A DNA stretch of 22,720 bases from Saccoglossus kowalevskii (Eukaryota > Hemichordata > Enteropneusta > Harrimaniidae): contig NW_003155248.1 of the NCBI RefSeq assembly GCF_000003605.2, positions 307,817 to 330,536 on the forward strand, in the 5' to 3' direction. Position 1 is the first letter of the stretch. Each line of letters starts with the position of its first letter. The position numbers and the translations under genes were made by a program. This document shows, piece after piece, positions 1 to 11,198 of this stretch. Under the pieces are notes generated by a model. It worked only from the letters and a program-made list of their open reading frames with translations, was not told the origin of the DNA and searched no databases.

Positions 1-143
1 TTATGTGAAACTTGTTATAATACATAAAATAAAATATTGCATGATTAAAATATAAGTTTTGTTATTTTGTGGGAGAGCGGGTGTGAGTGATTAGTAGTAG
101 ATGTGATTGTGCATGGAGGATGTCTGCTCGATGTGAAAAAATA

Positions 144-265
144 AATAACACTTGTTTGTGAGGGCAATATCACGATTTGTTGTCTGCCCTCGGGCTGTTG
201 GTCAAGAACATCATCCCTTGGGCAGGCAACAAATCGTGACATTACCCTCACAAACATCTGTTATT
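144..265. repeat. Fold-back (palindromic) element, MITE-like
   Basis: Two 46-nt arms (144-189 and 220-265) are inverted copies of each other, matching at 41 of 46 positions, around a 30-nt centre. The arms share the core TTTGTGAGGG and CACGATTTGTTG and end in TGCCC. Because of the symmetry, both strands carry nearly the same small ORF, which is therefore not a gene. The arms are richer in G and C than their flanks. Size and structure fit a short non-autonomous DNA element. I cannot define a convincing target-site duplication, because the flanks are simple A/T sequence. Confidence 0.85.
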
Positions 266-270
266 ATTCA

Positions 271-3200
271 ATTATTATCATTTGTCAGGGAAGTATGTCA
301 TAGATATTTAAAAAAAATATTTATTGAAAAGAATGTTTATTTTTAAAACATTTCTGATTAATTATAATATTTACAAATACAAATATGCATTTATTCTATG
401 CATTTTGGATAATACCCATTTGTTGTTTGTTTCGAATGAATGTATTCACTGTTACCACAAAATATGTTTATTTACATAATTATAATTCAAACTGACAACT
501 CATTTATTATAATTTGACTAAAGTTGTATTTTATTTCTATTCTGTGTTTTACAGCTGTAGATGTTTTAGCTATATGCAATACTCAGTTAAATCATTTATA
601 ATTGAATGCGTATAGAAACGAACTCAACTTGATCCATATCTGAAGATTATAGACACTATTTATGGAATGTACTGTAACGAATATATGTAATGTAAAACTA
701 TATTCGCAACGATACATTTAGTAAAATGTGACATTGGTTACACTCACAGTGTTTTGCTCCACGCCAATTGCCTTGATCAATGCCATCGCATCTGTCAGAG
801 ACGCACACTAAATAACAATACCTCGCCTTCACACTAATGTTTTATTCCCACACCATCTGTTTCTGTGAATACCTGAGGTCAATGACCCCCCCCCCCCGAA
901 AAAAAAACGAAAAATCAACAACAATACACATGCATATTGTTATGTTAACTTAGAACTTGAATAATAATACAAACTACTATGTTGGACACTTTATTATCTT
1001 CATATTGTACAATCTATAACCTTACATTTAAATATGTTTCAAGATATCTTGAGAATTTATTTTAGAAGCATAACAATACAACGACTAAATTTGGGGTCAC
1101 AGTTTGCTCCTAATTTGAATTGAAATATTACCAGCAATATTTTATTTAATAAATTCTGTTTATCATAATATTTTATTCACAACATCATATTCAATGGCTA
1201 GTTATCAGGATCTGTTTTGAGTGAGGGCGCCATTTACTGATGAAAGGGATCATTGTTCCAAGGCACTTATATTTAATAAGTCTTATTGACATTCTAAACT
1301 AATTAGGCCTGTCTATAGTTCCAATGCCCCTATGTATCACGTTTTATTATATAATGTGATGATTGATTTTTTTTAAATGAATGGGAAGATAAAAAGTTAA
1401 TTATTATGCAAACTAAGTAATTATTTTGGATGTATATGAACATAAAACCAATTAGTTACAATATTTTAGTACATTCACGTATCATGACCCATTGACAAAA
1501 GATAAGTACTTGAGCTATTAACTAAACATTAAGCAAAGCATATAATTATGCAGAGATTTTAATATAAAATATAATAATACACATATACACACACATGCAA
1601 AGGCACATTCAGATACTAAATACAAAAAAGGATAGAGATTTAGAGGGTTTATCAAAAGCTTCATTTTAAAAAGTGATTGAATCTTAGGTCTGGTGTTGAG
1701 CGTTGTTTGTATAAGATCACCTCCAAATCCAAGTCTTTGCAATCGCATCGAGATGTCAAGCACGTTCAATTTTGGTATAACTAGCTAGTGCACTTGTCTG
1801 GATAAAAGGTAAAATTTCACTGAAATGAAACATTTATCAAAAATAATCAGTTTATCTGTGTTGTAACATTAGATACTAGCAGAATGATTTGACTGCCGCA
1901 CGCTATGTATAGTTGAAGTCATATTCAACCGATATGATGATTATTCATTGAGCATAAAGTATATTTACATTTGTACAATTTATTTTACTTGATTTAAACA
2001 GCTCTAGCTATGAACTCGGCGGAAATGCAGACTTGTAGGATAAATGGAAATTAACAAATTGCTAATCTAGCAAAAACAATTTTGGAATACAACGATTTTA
2101 TGAATTAATGTGTTATAAACCACGCTTTCTTGGGATAGATTTTACACAATATGTTTTGAATATACAGTTGAGTATTAAACCTTATCCTGAATCACTGTCT
2201 AATAGTTATATAGAATTTTGCAACTGAGACTAAATAAAGTACACATTTCAATATTTATTGGAAGGTCACTATATACAATTGCACATGTAACCTTCAATGT
2301 AATTATTTAAATGAATGTGATGAATTTTTAACCATTTTAAACCCCTAAATATTAATATCGTTATAGTATCATAACAAAAAGGTTAAATCTTACCTTATTT
2401 CTTATGGTAGTTGGATGAGGAAAAAATCATGTAATATTTCCATACTCGCGTTAATATATTTTTTACAGCAATCTTCACGATCTTCTTAGTCTTCCATATA
2501 CTAAAATTTGAATGCACGAAAATAATGCAGAATAAGGTAAAATTACCATATATGTGATTAAGAGCTACGGCATGGTGGATGGCACGCATCCCAAAACACG
2601 ACGTCAGTCATCGGTTAGAAAAAATTGCCAGATTGTCAACTTATGGAAAATCGATTAACCCCAATGGCCAGAAAATAGTAATGTGTTCAGAGCGTTCATA
2701 ATTAGAACCATTAAAACTATTAAAATCAAATACTAGTACCACGTAAGTTGGATTACCCCTTTGCTATTGTTATTATCATTTGTTATTCTTTTTTAACTTT
2801 ACTGACCTGACCAATTAACTCACCATAAAGAGTGGTGTCTCTAATAAGTAGATCGTTGTAGTAGTAATAATGATCAAACTCACACTTTCTGTGCCACCGA
2901 ATATCGCTATGCATGTTGCCAAAATGAAAATAAACAATGATAATGTAAACAAAACTATATAGTTTCAAACTGCCATTGTGTTTGCACATATATGATTTAA
3001 CTCATTGAGTGTAATACACTGTAATGGTGTTCTATTTTGAGTGAACGTAACATTTTGCACTTAACTTTCGATTACTATACGTCTACGTACATGGTCGATC
3101 ATTCCAATTCTTCGTATATAAGGTAAACTACATCACCAACATTGAAGCACATTAATGATTATACAAATTAGAAACCCATCACTAAATGTACACGTTCAAA

Positions 3201-4281
3201 CAGTACAAACCCGTTTCATATAATCACTAGTTGGAAAATATACAAGTATGAGACCGCATTAACAGCAGCTACACGTCTGCCAATACGATCACCATATGGT
3301 CGGCTTTTACTTGTGGGCTATCAAAACACAGTACAACATAATTACCAAGATAACATTGATGAAATATTCTGAATGCCATGTCTTCGTAGCATTGTGTTGC
3401 ATGAATGGTTAGACATAAGTTGTCACACATTCTCTATCAACATTGTCGAATAAATATGTAGATCAGTGTATACATGAATCACACCACCATAGAAACATAT
3501 AGCCCAGTAATTGAGAAATTAGTTCATCTATAACAGGGGAATATACTGATAGTGATGCATATTTTACCCATAATCCTTTGCTTGAGAAGCAAGATGGCTG
3601 ACTACATAATTCCCCTACATTTGTGGAGCTTTTTCTTGAGGGGTCATTATGTTGTTTGGCTTGGTGTTTCCATAATGTTGGTTTGTTTTTATTTAAATTT
3701 AAATCTTACAAAATATATGAATCAATATGCTAGTTCTAATGATTTAACTACACAATATTTATTTATGATAATTACCAAACATCTATGACACAGCAACTGT
3801 CCACAACAAATCCGGCAACTTGTCGTAAATTTTGACATTTTGGCTAGTTAAATAAATAGCTAGTTTTTCGTAGGTGTTTGAATTATACATATTTTTAAAC
3901 GTCGACATATAGAAATAAACGTGTTAAAACACGCTTATATAGTACCCAAGCGTTGATTTGTACAGATGGGATTTTTATGGAAAAACATGAATAGAATAAA
4001 TACGAAGAATGCAAAAATTGTTTGAGATAATGTGTAGAAACATAGAGCTCATCCTCAAAAACAACCTGTAACTGTCTTTTAGTAATATTAATATGGCGAT
4101 TTCTAAAAACATAACATTTTTTTGATAAACATCTGTCATTCTGTGGCACAATTTTCTTACATGGGAGTACATCTATATATGATGGATATTAGTTATTAAT
4201 ATTATATGTCAGTGAATAAACAACTGCTGCATATCACGTGACTAAATTGATTTTAATTTCAGTTATTAAATCTCATAATGA
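271..4281. other. Gene-poor AT-rich stretch
   Basis: I see no gene here. ORFs of 60-86 codons occur on both strands (for example 1518-1769 minus, 2395-2589 minus, 3552-3788 plus, 3895-4149 minus), but none matches a family I recognise and none is bounded by a convincing pair of splice sites. A run of 12 C followed by G and 9 A lies at 886-907. The rest is unremarkable. Confidence 0.6.
886..907. repeat. Poly-C / poly-A homopolymer pair
   Basis: Twelve consecutive C are followed by one G and nine A. Such runs are length-unstable and prone to sequencing error. There is no sign that it is part of a larger element. Confidence 0.9.
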
Positions 4282-4422
4282 ACAGTTGTGAATGAGAATT
4301 GTTTTGATTTATGTGAACTGCATAGTATCGGTAATTTGTTTTCCTATCTGATACAAAGACAATCAAACAAATTTGGACAACTGGAAAAGACGATTAAAAC
4401 GAATAGTTCAGCTTATTACGAG

Positions 4423-4498
4423 ATGATTCGAAGACAAGGATAAATATACATAGCTGGTCTATTGTTTTTTACTGTGTGTATAATGTTGTCTTGGCAAG
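4423..4498 (+). pseudogene. Sulfotransferase pseudogene, exon 1 (tail and signal anchor)
   Basis: From ATG 4423 the frame gives MIRRQG, then a TAA stop (4441), then the hydrophobic IYIAGLLFFTVCIMLSWQ. This is a short basic tail followed by one membrane span, as expected of a Golgi type II enzyme. It ends in a good donor (AAG|GTAAGA) in phase 1, which matches exon 2. The frame is also open upstream back to 4282 but holds no earlier ATG. The stop could mean decay, or that the exon is misassigned. ATG 4483 would start after most of the anchor. Confidence 0.55.
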
Positions 4499-5092
4499 GT
4501 AAGATTCCTGCAACATTTTCCACATTTAGCCTTAAATATATCTCGATATTCATAATTTAAAGCAATTTTATAAAACATAGTAACTAACTAGAAAGTTATA
4601 ATTGAATTGACGACATTTTTAAATTGGTGATAGAAAATTGAAACAAAACAAATCGATTAAAACATATGTGAATGTTCGTAGTGCAAATCGAGGTGAATCA
4701 TATAATTTCTTGGTGTCTCCGACTAAAGTAAGAAGAATAACCAAAGATCAATTAATGAGTTTGTTTCCTAAGAGGAACAGAGCATATAATCATTTAAATG
4801 ATGACAAAATAATGTTGTACTTGTATTCATACCAGAGCGCTGTTCGTCTCCTCGTCAACAATATATCATTTACATGTCGAAAAAAAACACATAATTGACG
4901 AAAGATGTCACTCTCTCAAAAAAAATAATAAATACCCAGCGATGCTGAGCACAGGTTCAAAAACTGTTTGAATAGGGTCAAAATTGCAATCTGGATATAA
5001 TAATTGTCGGGCGTCCTCCAATTATGAAGATAATACACAATTTGTTACAAAATGTTGTGAGAATTTTGAATGTTTAAATTTTTTTTTTCTAG

Positions 5093-5155
5093 AATCCCAA
5101 TTTGCTAGAAATGTTGGCTTTAAATATCTTGCTGACCGCATAGCCTCGTATATAG
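5093..5155 (+). pseudogene. Sulfotransferase pseudogene, exon 2 (stem)
   Basis: A 63-nt open segment lies between a strong acceptor (a run of T ending in CTAG, 5081-5092) and a good donor (ATAG|GTAAAT). Both ends are phase 1, so it fits between the signal-anchor exon and the catalytic exon without breaking the frame. It encodes about 21 residues (SQFARNVGFKYLADRIASYI plus split codons), a plausible luminal stem. There is no family motif in it; the assignment rests on splice sites and phase. Confidence 0.55.
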
Positions 5156-7437
5156 GTAAATGTAATTTGTTGTAATGTTATATGCCCATTATATTTTGTT
5201 GAAATCCTTATACAACCATTGAATTTACATTTACGAACAATTATATCAGTGCTCCTATATATGATAATTTAAACTAGCTATCTATATGTATATTATATTG
5301 TAAAGAAGTTATATCTAGAAGTTGTAATTTGTGTTGGCGAAAATTACGTACAGTACAGGTGTTCGAAAACAAGACTGGACTAGTTCATTACTCTTTTACA
5401 TTTTTGAAAGAAAATAAAAGCAAATATTCATTTGGCTTCATTTGGCGCAATATTATTCAAACAAAAAACACAATTTAAAAAAAAAGGTGAGTATTTAATT
5501 TAAATTACTAGCAAATTATTTGTTTTTATATTAATAACTGGCGAACAATATTTACTACATTTTTGCGGTGCATTACAAACTGACACAAAAAAAATGATTC
5601 CAAAATCCGTTCAACACCTGTCGGTTATCACAGATAATTCTACGTTGTACTATCTCATCTTCACTAAATTTATCGGCATCACATTTCATTGAGTTTCCGG
5701 CTATACAGTTTGAAAAATAGTGAACATGGAATTCCAGTTCTGTCTGTTCGATCAGAGATACAGATGAATAATCATGAGTAAGTAAAAACGAGAAACCAAA
5801 TACAAGCATTTTTTACCCTGAATATAAATAAAACAAATTGCGCTATTCAAAATTGTTGCTTTTTTGCAATAATTAATGAAACTCAATGATTCAAAGTTGT
5901 TTTTGTAATGACAAGATTCATAGATTGGGGACAAAGTTTTTGGGTCACCCATAGTGCCTTCATAAAGGAACAGTGGGCCAGTACAATACATAATATGAAA
6001 AATAAGTTCTCCGCTCAAATAAGATCTTGGGACCATCTTAGGCAATAACTAACACTAATATTTTTGATAGGTATTATATCAGTTCTTGTATTTATTTAAG
6101 ATTCTTTGTAGAGGTTTCATCACCTGGCCAGTAATTCTTCCACTTTCCTGTAATAGCAACAAAATACAGGTTTGTAGTTAAAAAATAAACACATAGCCAC
6201 AAAATGGGTCACATAATGCCAAGGAATTGTTGCCATTATATAAACCAACTCCCGACAAAAAGATACATAATATACTATTGGATTACAAGGCAGATTGTGG
6301 CAAATGTACAGTATTATTTACTTCGAAATAAACAATATAAACACTAGTTTTGTGTGAGTATTCGTACGCAAATCAATAGTGTCCCTCTGCCAGGTTGTCA
6401 AGTGATACTACAATAGGTTAACATATGTACCAGCTATGAATTTTTCCTGAGCAAAAATCACAATAATACACTATATTACAATGGTTACTCATCTGAGATG
6501 CAGTCTGGTCGCAGGTTTTATTTTATGTTTTTCAGTCACAGGTGAGACGGCAAATGTCACTCTTACGCCAATATAGGATACAATCATCAGGCAGACAGCG
6601 ATAACAATGGCAGGATATTCGCAACATTTATCACACATATGAAGTTGATAATTCCCATGATTCTCGCCGAAATCAGCAGCACAATGAAAATAATAATAAC
6701 TCTATAATTTGAAGTTCATTTATATATGGCAATAATAATGCACGTATTTAGTACTTCTATATGACAACACTAATTCCTTTCATGGTAGAGTAAATTAGCA
6801 ACATAATAGCAACAATGTCCAAGTTAATCAGTAATAACAGTATTACAACACAGGAACAGTGGAACAATATCAGCAATACTTACGTAGATTAATACACACA
6901 CCGTACAATTACGAAATACTGATTTATATTCCTTCCCACACAATCCATGCTATATATTTCTAATTCACGGAAAATTTCGAAGTAAATAAAGCACATAAAT
7001 CAAAAGCATCGACTTGGATGATTTCGGAACAAAGCGACACGTAACACTTTCTAAAAGCGGGCCCCATTGTCTCATACAGATATAAAAGTGTCAAAGGTTA
7101 TCCAGAACATTTGAGCCAGTTCAGTTCAAACATATATTTTCCTTCACATTAGGAACAATAATAGTTCACCAACAGGCTCATCGAATCGGCATAGAAGCGT
7201 GTGCACTGTTTACTTCTAAATCAATAATTGACCAGCACATGTCTCACACAATTTACATAACAAAACGTGACTGCCAACCTCGTTCAAAGGTAATTCGTTC
7301 AACCAATATCTGCCACACAATTGCCCCATTACGACTGGCGCACTAATTTCATTATAATATTGTTGAATTAAAACGAATAAATTGTATTATGTACTATTTA
7401 TTACATTATTATTTATTACTATTTTTTCCAAAAAAAG

Positions 7438-8159
7438 AAAGTCAAAGTCGAATAAAGACAGTCAAGCAAGCCTGTAAGAGATATAATGTAAGCTATGAAG
7501 GCAAGGCCAACAGCAGATTTGTTATATCGGAAGAGTACAAATTTATGATAAATTTAATACCTAAAGTGGGTTCTACCACCATGAGAAGAATAGGCATAAG
7601 TCTCAGTAATACAATTTCCTGGCGCTCAATATCACTTTTCAACATTTCACAGTATTATGACTACAATAAAATTGTATTTTTCCGTGACCCATTGGAAAGG
7701 CTTGTTTCCTTCTATTATTATGCTATACACTACACCCGGTTAGCTCCATATATGCATGAGGCATATTTGCCTATACTTGCGAAACTAGCTGGAGGCGAGC
7801 CGTCTGACGCAAAATGGAAAACACATAACATAACATAACATTTCGAGGCTATTATTATTACAGTGGGATATAACATGTTCACTCGGCATGTGTGGCCACA
7901 ATATCTTATTTCTAACATTTGTTTTAACAATGCTGACTTTATAGGTCATCTTGATGAGTTATTCACAGATGGAAACTATTTTCTTGATTTAGTTGGCACA
8001 AGAGACTTGAATATTTTCCCAGAAATACATCAGCAACAATGACATAAAAAAATCAAGGATACAATCGGAACCCTACATAGAGACATTATTATTATTGATT
8101 TATAGAAGGTAGATTTTGAAATTCTTGGCTACAATTACTCTAAATATACAAATCCGTAG
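7438..8159 (+). pseudogene. Sulfotransferase pseudogene, exon 3 (catalytic domain)
   Basis: The acceptor AAAAAAAG precedes 7438 and gives phase 1. The reading frame runs SQSRIKTVKQACKRY, then the PAPS loop near 7550-7590, the RDPLERL site near 7685-7705, WPQY and C-rich segments near 7895-7925, DFIGHLDEL near 7935, and the C-terminal VDFEILGY near 8109-8132. Three internal stops interrupt it: 7836-7838, 8040-8042 and 8103-8105. Family-typical residues continue in the same frame after each one, which shows that these are substitutions or in-frame insertions in a former coding exon and not its natural end. TAG at 8157 ends the frame just past the last family motif. Confidence 0.85.
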
Positions 8160-10590
8160 CGGTGATTAAGATAATGTTTAATATTTAATAATAATTTAAT
8201 AATATTCATCGACAACTCAATTTTATAATTGGGATAAGAGATAGAGTAAAAGCAAGTGTTTAATCTAGTCGTAGTTACTTTTAACCACGTACAATAATAT
8301 GAGGTTATTCGTATACATCTTTTCCTTCTAAGAATACATCATGGGAATGTATCAGCGAAATTGTATGTGTAGAGTCCGGCCAAACCCTGGTGGCAGCCAT
8401 GTTTGTTTTTTATATTAAAGGACGCTTACGCGAGTAAACATTCCATATTTGGAATTCGCATTTCTTTATTTGGTAGGATGATAATACGCCGTAAAATACG
8501 ATGGACTATATTTTATATCACGGAATGCGATAGTTTATGGTCTAACGTTTTCCAAACTAAGAAACCAAAGAGAAACAGTTAGTAAATAACACACTCAAAC
8601 GAGGAATACTTAAATACTTTGACGTGGTCAGTTGGCATCAAACTAACACAGCCTTTGTGATCTTTAATATAACTGTTTCAATTATGACATGCTTGCGTAA
8701 TATATATTGATATTGATCACGGAAATGTTGTGGACAATACTATATTTCCGGCGTATGTTGATATAAACAATTCACGTGGACCTAACAATGGAGTACACCA
8801 CAAGTTGAAATGTTGAAAATATAAAATGTTGCATATTATATACGAACCGATTTGATTGGTCAACACAATCACATTTGGCTCGAGAACTCGTGGGTAAAAA
8901 TATTGTTACAATATTGTTATAATACGTTACAGGCATAAAACATCATATCGCTACAAGGCTTATATGTACTCAAAACAATATTCTCAAACTAGCATTCCAA
9001 TGATGTAAAATGTTTCATCTCAACCGCTAAAATGAAAACGTGATGTGTAGACAAGTCAACATCAATCAAATATAGAAACAATAAAGTCCTAGTGGTCTTA
9101 GCGATGTGCTATATGTATGGTAGCATCTACATATTTTACCAATATCAAAACTAGAACCACTAATTGTATTAATCTGAAATTAGACGTGTATCATGTATGT
9201 CACAAGTACATTCAAGTCTAAATAATAATTCGCAATAGGTCACGGGGTTTGCAATCAGTGCTGGATTTGAAACACCTATTAATCATCCTTTCAGACGGTT
9301 TCGTCAAAGCGATTTCCCGTTATAGCTTCACTAATATATGTCCTACAAATATAAATAAATATATAGCATGTAATTATTTTAAGGGCTTACAGCGATGTGC
9401 AATTCTTTGTTATACCTGTTAAAATAATATTCATTGCAATAAAGAATTAACGAAATGCTGCAACTAAAGCTGTGTTAGAATTGCTTTTTAGAATGTGTTT
9501 GAAGTGCATGGGCATTGTGAATAATAACAGTTATCAGTTATCAATCGCACATCAGTATCACTACCACGAGCTTTTTTTATAAATGTTCCATTACTATAAT
9601 AACATTTCAAAAAGGAGCGCTGAATTTCTAGTTACCCATAAAAATATAATTCACAATGCAATGTGGCAATGTCGTCGTCGTAACGGTGCGCTCCACTGAA
9701 TAAACATCCTGCATCCGCCCCTTATCAGGCCATTTTTACCTCTAATAACAGAACCCAATGGACATGGACGGTCACAGAGTCACGTCATTGCAGGGCGAAC
9801 ATATCCCTGCCTGGTACTATTGGCCAATTTGCTTCTTGGTTGTTGAAGGTGCTTTTAAAAAGCAGGTTAGTTCACTTACAATTCATGGTGCTTCATTTTA
9901 GCCAAGATAAATCTTCTCGAAACAAAACATCTGGCTGATTGTTAACTCCTGTTATTTTCACATTGTGTGGGCTACCATATATAGACTCATAGAATTTCAA
10001 ACTCATCAAAAATTCGTACTTATTCCTATTTGTTATATGGGTACTCAAAAGCTGCAAAGACTTATTCTATGCTTATTAAGATCTGGCTATTCTGACAATA
10101 TGCATAGAAGGAAAGGAAACACCTCACTGAAAAAAACTTTTCAAATGATCCTGAACAAAAAACATAACACCGAATGTCATATACCAAACATTCTATTTCA
10201 GCTTTTTTTCAATAACTTGATAGTGGAATTTTTCCATTCACTCACAAAATTGCTGAAATTAAATAGAGTTATGTCTGAAATATGTCTCGAAATAAGTTAT
10301 GAACTTATGACAAGCCAGACTAAAACTTTGGCAATTATAGTATTTTGTGATAGAAAAATGAACTGATAGTGCAGGTAAATAAATACCATTGTATTCACTA
10401 GATTTATGAAAAATAAAGAAACATAAAACTGTTCACAAACAGATGCAAGGGCCTCTCTTTAACTCACTACTCAACCTACGTATGGTAATTATATCGCATA
10501 CAATGCAAAGTATTGTAATTAGTGATCCCAAGTAAAGGCAAATTAATGTGTCTAGAGTGCAGCTACAAAATCAAAAATGATTCTCTGTAC
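8160..10590. other. Intergenic stretch between convergent genes
   Basis: No supported gene. A 133-codon plus-strand frame at 9965-10366 (GTG start, no ATG until codon 26) faintly resembles a sulfotransferase PAPS loop and is treated under findings. A patch near 9661-9860 is richer in G and C than its surroundings, but I cannot assign it. Confidence 0.5.
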
Positions 10591-10620
10591 AGAGATGAGG
10601 AGGACAAACACATTAAATCA

Positions 10621-10764
10621 GGGGAGTCATCACCTGCGCATGCGTCAAATGGTCATAGCGTGTCATTATTTACAAACGTCTATTCGTGATCCTTTGCATT
10701 TTAGCGTGTGTTGTTATCGTCGCTGGGGACTCAATTCCCGCGCGTGCGCAGGTGACGACCCTCC
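10621..10764. mobile_element. MITE-like element with CpG-rich terminal inverted repeats
   Basis: Arms 10621-10644 and 10741-10764 are inverted repeats matching at 20 of 24 positions, sharing TCACCTGCGCA. About 96 bp separates them and there is no coding capacity. The arms hold several CpG-rich palindromic hexamer-like motifs (TGCGCATGCG, GCGTGCGCA) that stand out in this AT-rich window. TTAA occurs close to both ends, which could hint at a TTAA-targeting element, but TTAA is common here, so this is weak. An ORF across it on the plus strand is incidental. Confidence 0.7.
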
Positions 10765-10985
10765 TTTTAAACATGGAGTAAGCGATTACTGTAGAAATGT
10801 GAATAACACTTGGTGTTGATGCAATAATAATGAGAAAAAAACATCATTCTAATACTCACCATTATATTGAGTTTTGTGTTAATGCTTTAATACTAACCCC
10901 TAATTAAATGAATATGTAAATTCACATACATTTGAATACAGTGTAATTGTAATGAAAGTGTCAACACGATTTTAGGAATAGTAGA

Positions 10986-10991
10986 TTTATT
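10986..10991 (-). terminator. Poly(A) signal of the O-fucosyltransferase-like gene
   Basis: On the minus strand this reads AATAAA, 56 nt past the TGA stop at 11047-11049. That is a normal spacing for a short 3' untranslated region, with cleavage expected 10-30 nt further on. The motif occurs often by chance in AT-rich DNA; its position is what supports it. Confidence 0.55.
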
Positions 10992-11046
10992 TATATGACC
11001 TAAACCATCTGTGGTAATTTTAATTCAATTTGATCATATTACCACA

Positions 11047-11198
11047 TCACTTAACACTCAGTATTGGTAATTGTCTGACTTCCATTGGAAATCCTGGCAG
11101 CTGCCATGTTTTGATTGATGACTTGTTTTGAGAGGAACGGAAAAAAGTGACGAAATAAGACCATTTCGATGCAAGGCTGCCTATGAAATTACATGCTC
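11047..11198 (-). CDS. O-fucosyltransferase-like gene, exon 6 (C-terminus)
   Basis: A strong acceptor (TTCTCTTTATTTCAG) precedes 11198. The first two bases complete an AGA codon with exon 5, then the frame reads ACNFIGSLASKWSYFV, completing the signature in which the family keeps an A-x-x-FIG-x-x-x-S pattern. TGA at 11049-11047 ends the protein 49 residues into the exon. It is too short to appear as a standalone long ORF. Confidence 0.85.

Larger units (their letters stand above)
4423..8159 (+). pseudogene. Decayed carbohydrate sulfotransferase (HNK-1ST / chondroitin sulfotransferase-like), three exons
   Basis: Members of this family move sulfate from PAPS to sugars in the Golgi as type II membrane proteins. 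Three exons (4423-4498, 5093-5155, 7438-8159) join in phase 1 at both junctions, with GT-AG introns of 594 and 2,282 nt, giving 861 nt or 287 codons. The order is a short basic tail, a membrane anchor, a stem, then the catalytic domain. The PAPS 5'-phosphosulfate loop reads IPKVGSTTMRR and the 3'-phosphate site reads RDPLERLVSFYY. Downstream are WPQYLISN, DFIGHLDEL and a C-terminal VDFEILGY, all typical of the family. The frame contains internal stops at 4441 (TAA), 7836 (TAA), 8040 (TGA) and 8103 (TAG) before a natural-looking end at 8157 (TAG), with no frameshift. Retained introns exclude a processed copy. At 287 codons it is short for the family. Family assignment is firm; the first exon is the least certain part. 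Confidence 0.82.

Noticed and set aside
45-346. Two similar small ORFs on opposite strands (MFVR..SRFV..CPR)
   Set aside because: They are the two strands of one fold-back element; the resemblance follows from its inverted symmetry, not from paralogous genes.
1518-1769. Minus-strand frame with NVLDISMRLQRLGFGGDLI
   Set aside because: The first 30 codons look protein-like, but I recognise no family and the rest turns into A/T-driven hydrophobic sequence with no donor or acceptor I can defend.
4638-4898. 86-codon plus-strand frame between sulfotransferase exons 1 and 2
   Set aside because: It lacks an ATG start, no upstream acceptor gives the required phase, and exon 1 joins exon 2 cleanly without it.
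7730-7930. Minus-strand ORF across the sulfotransferase catalytic exon
   Set aside because: It is the antisense of a frame with clear family motifs on the plus strand.
4441-8105. Genetic-code reassignment of stop codons
   Set aside because: All three stop types interrupt one gene, while the neighbouring gene's 269-codon exon has none and ends with an ordinary TGA; gene decay is simpler.
10577-10819. 80-codon plus-strand ORF
   Set aside because: It runs through the MITE-like element, including both arms, and has no recognisable domain.
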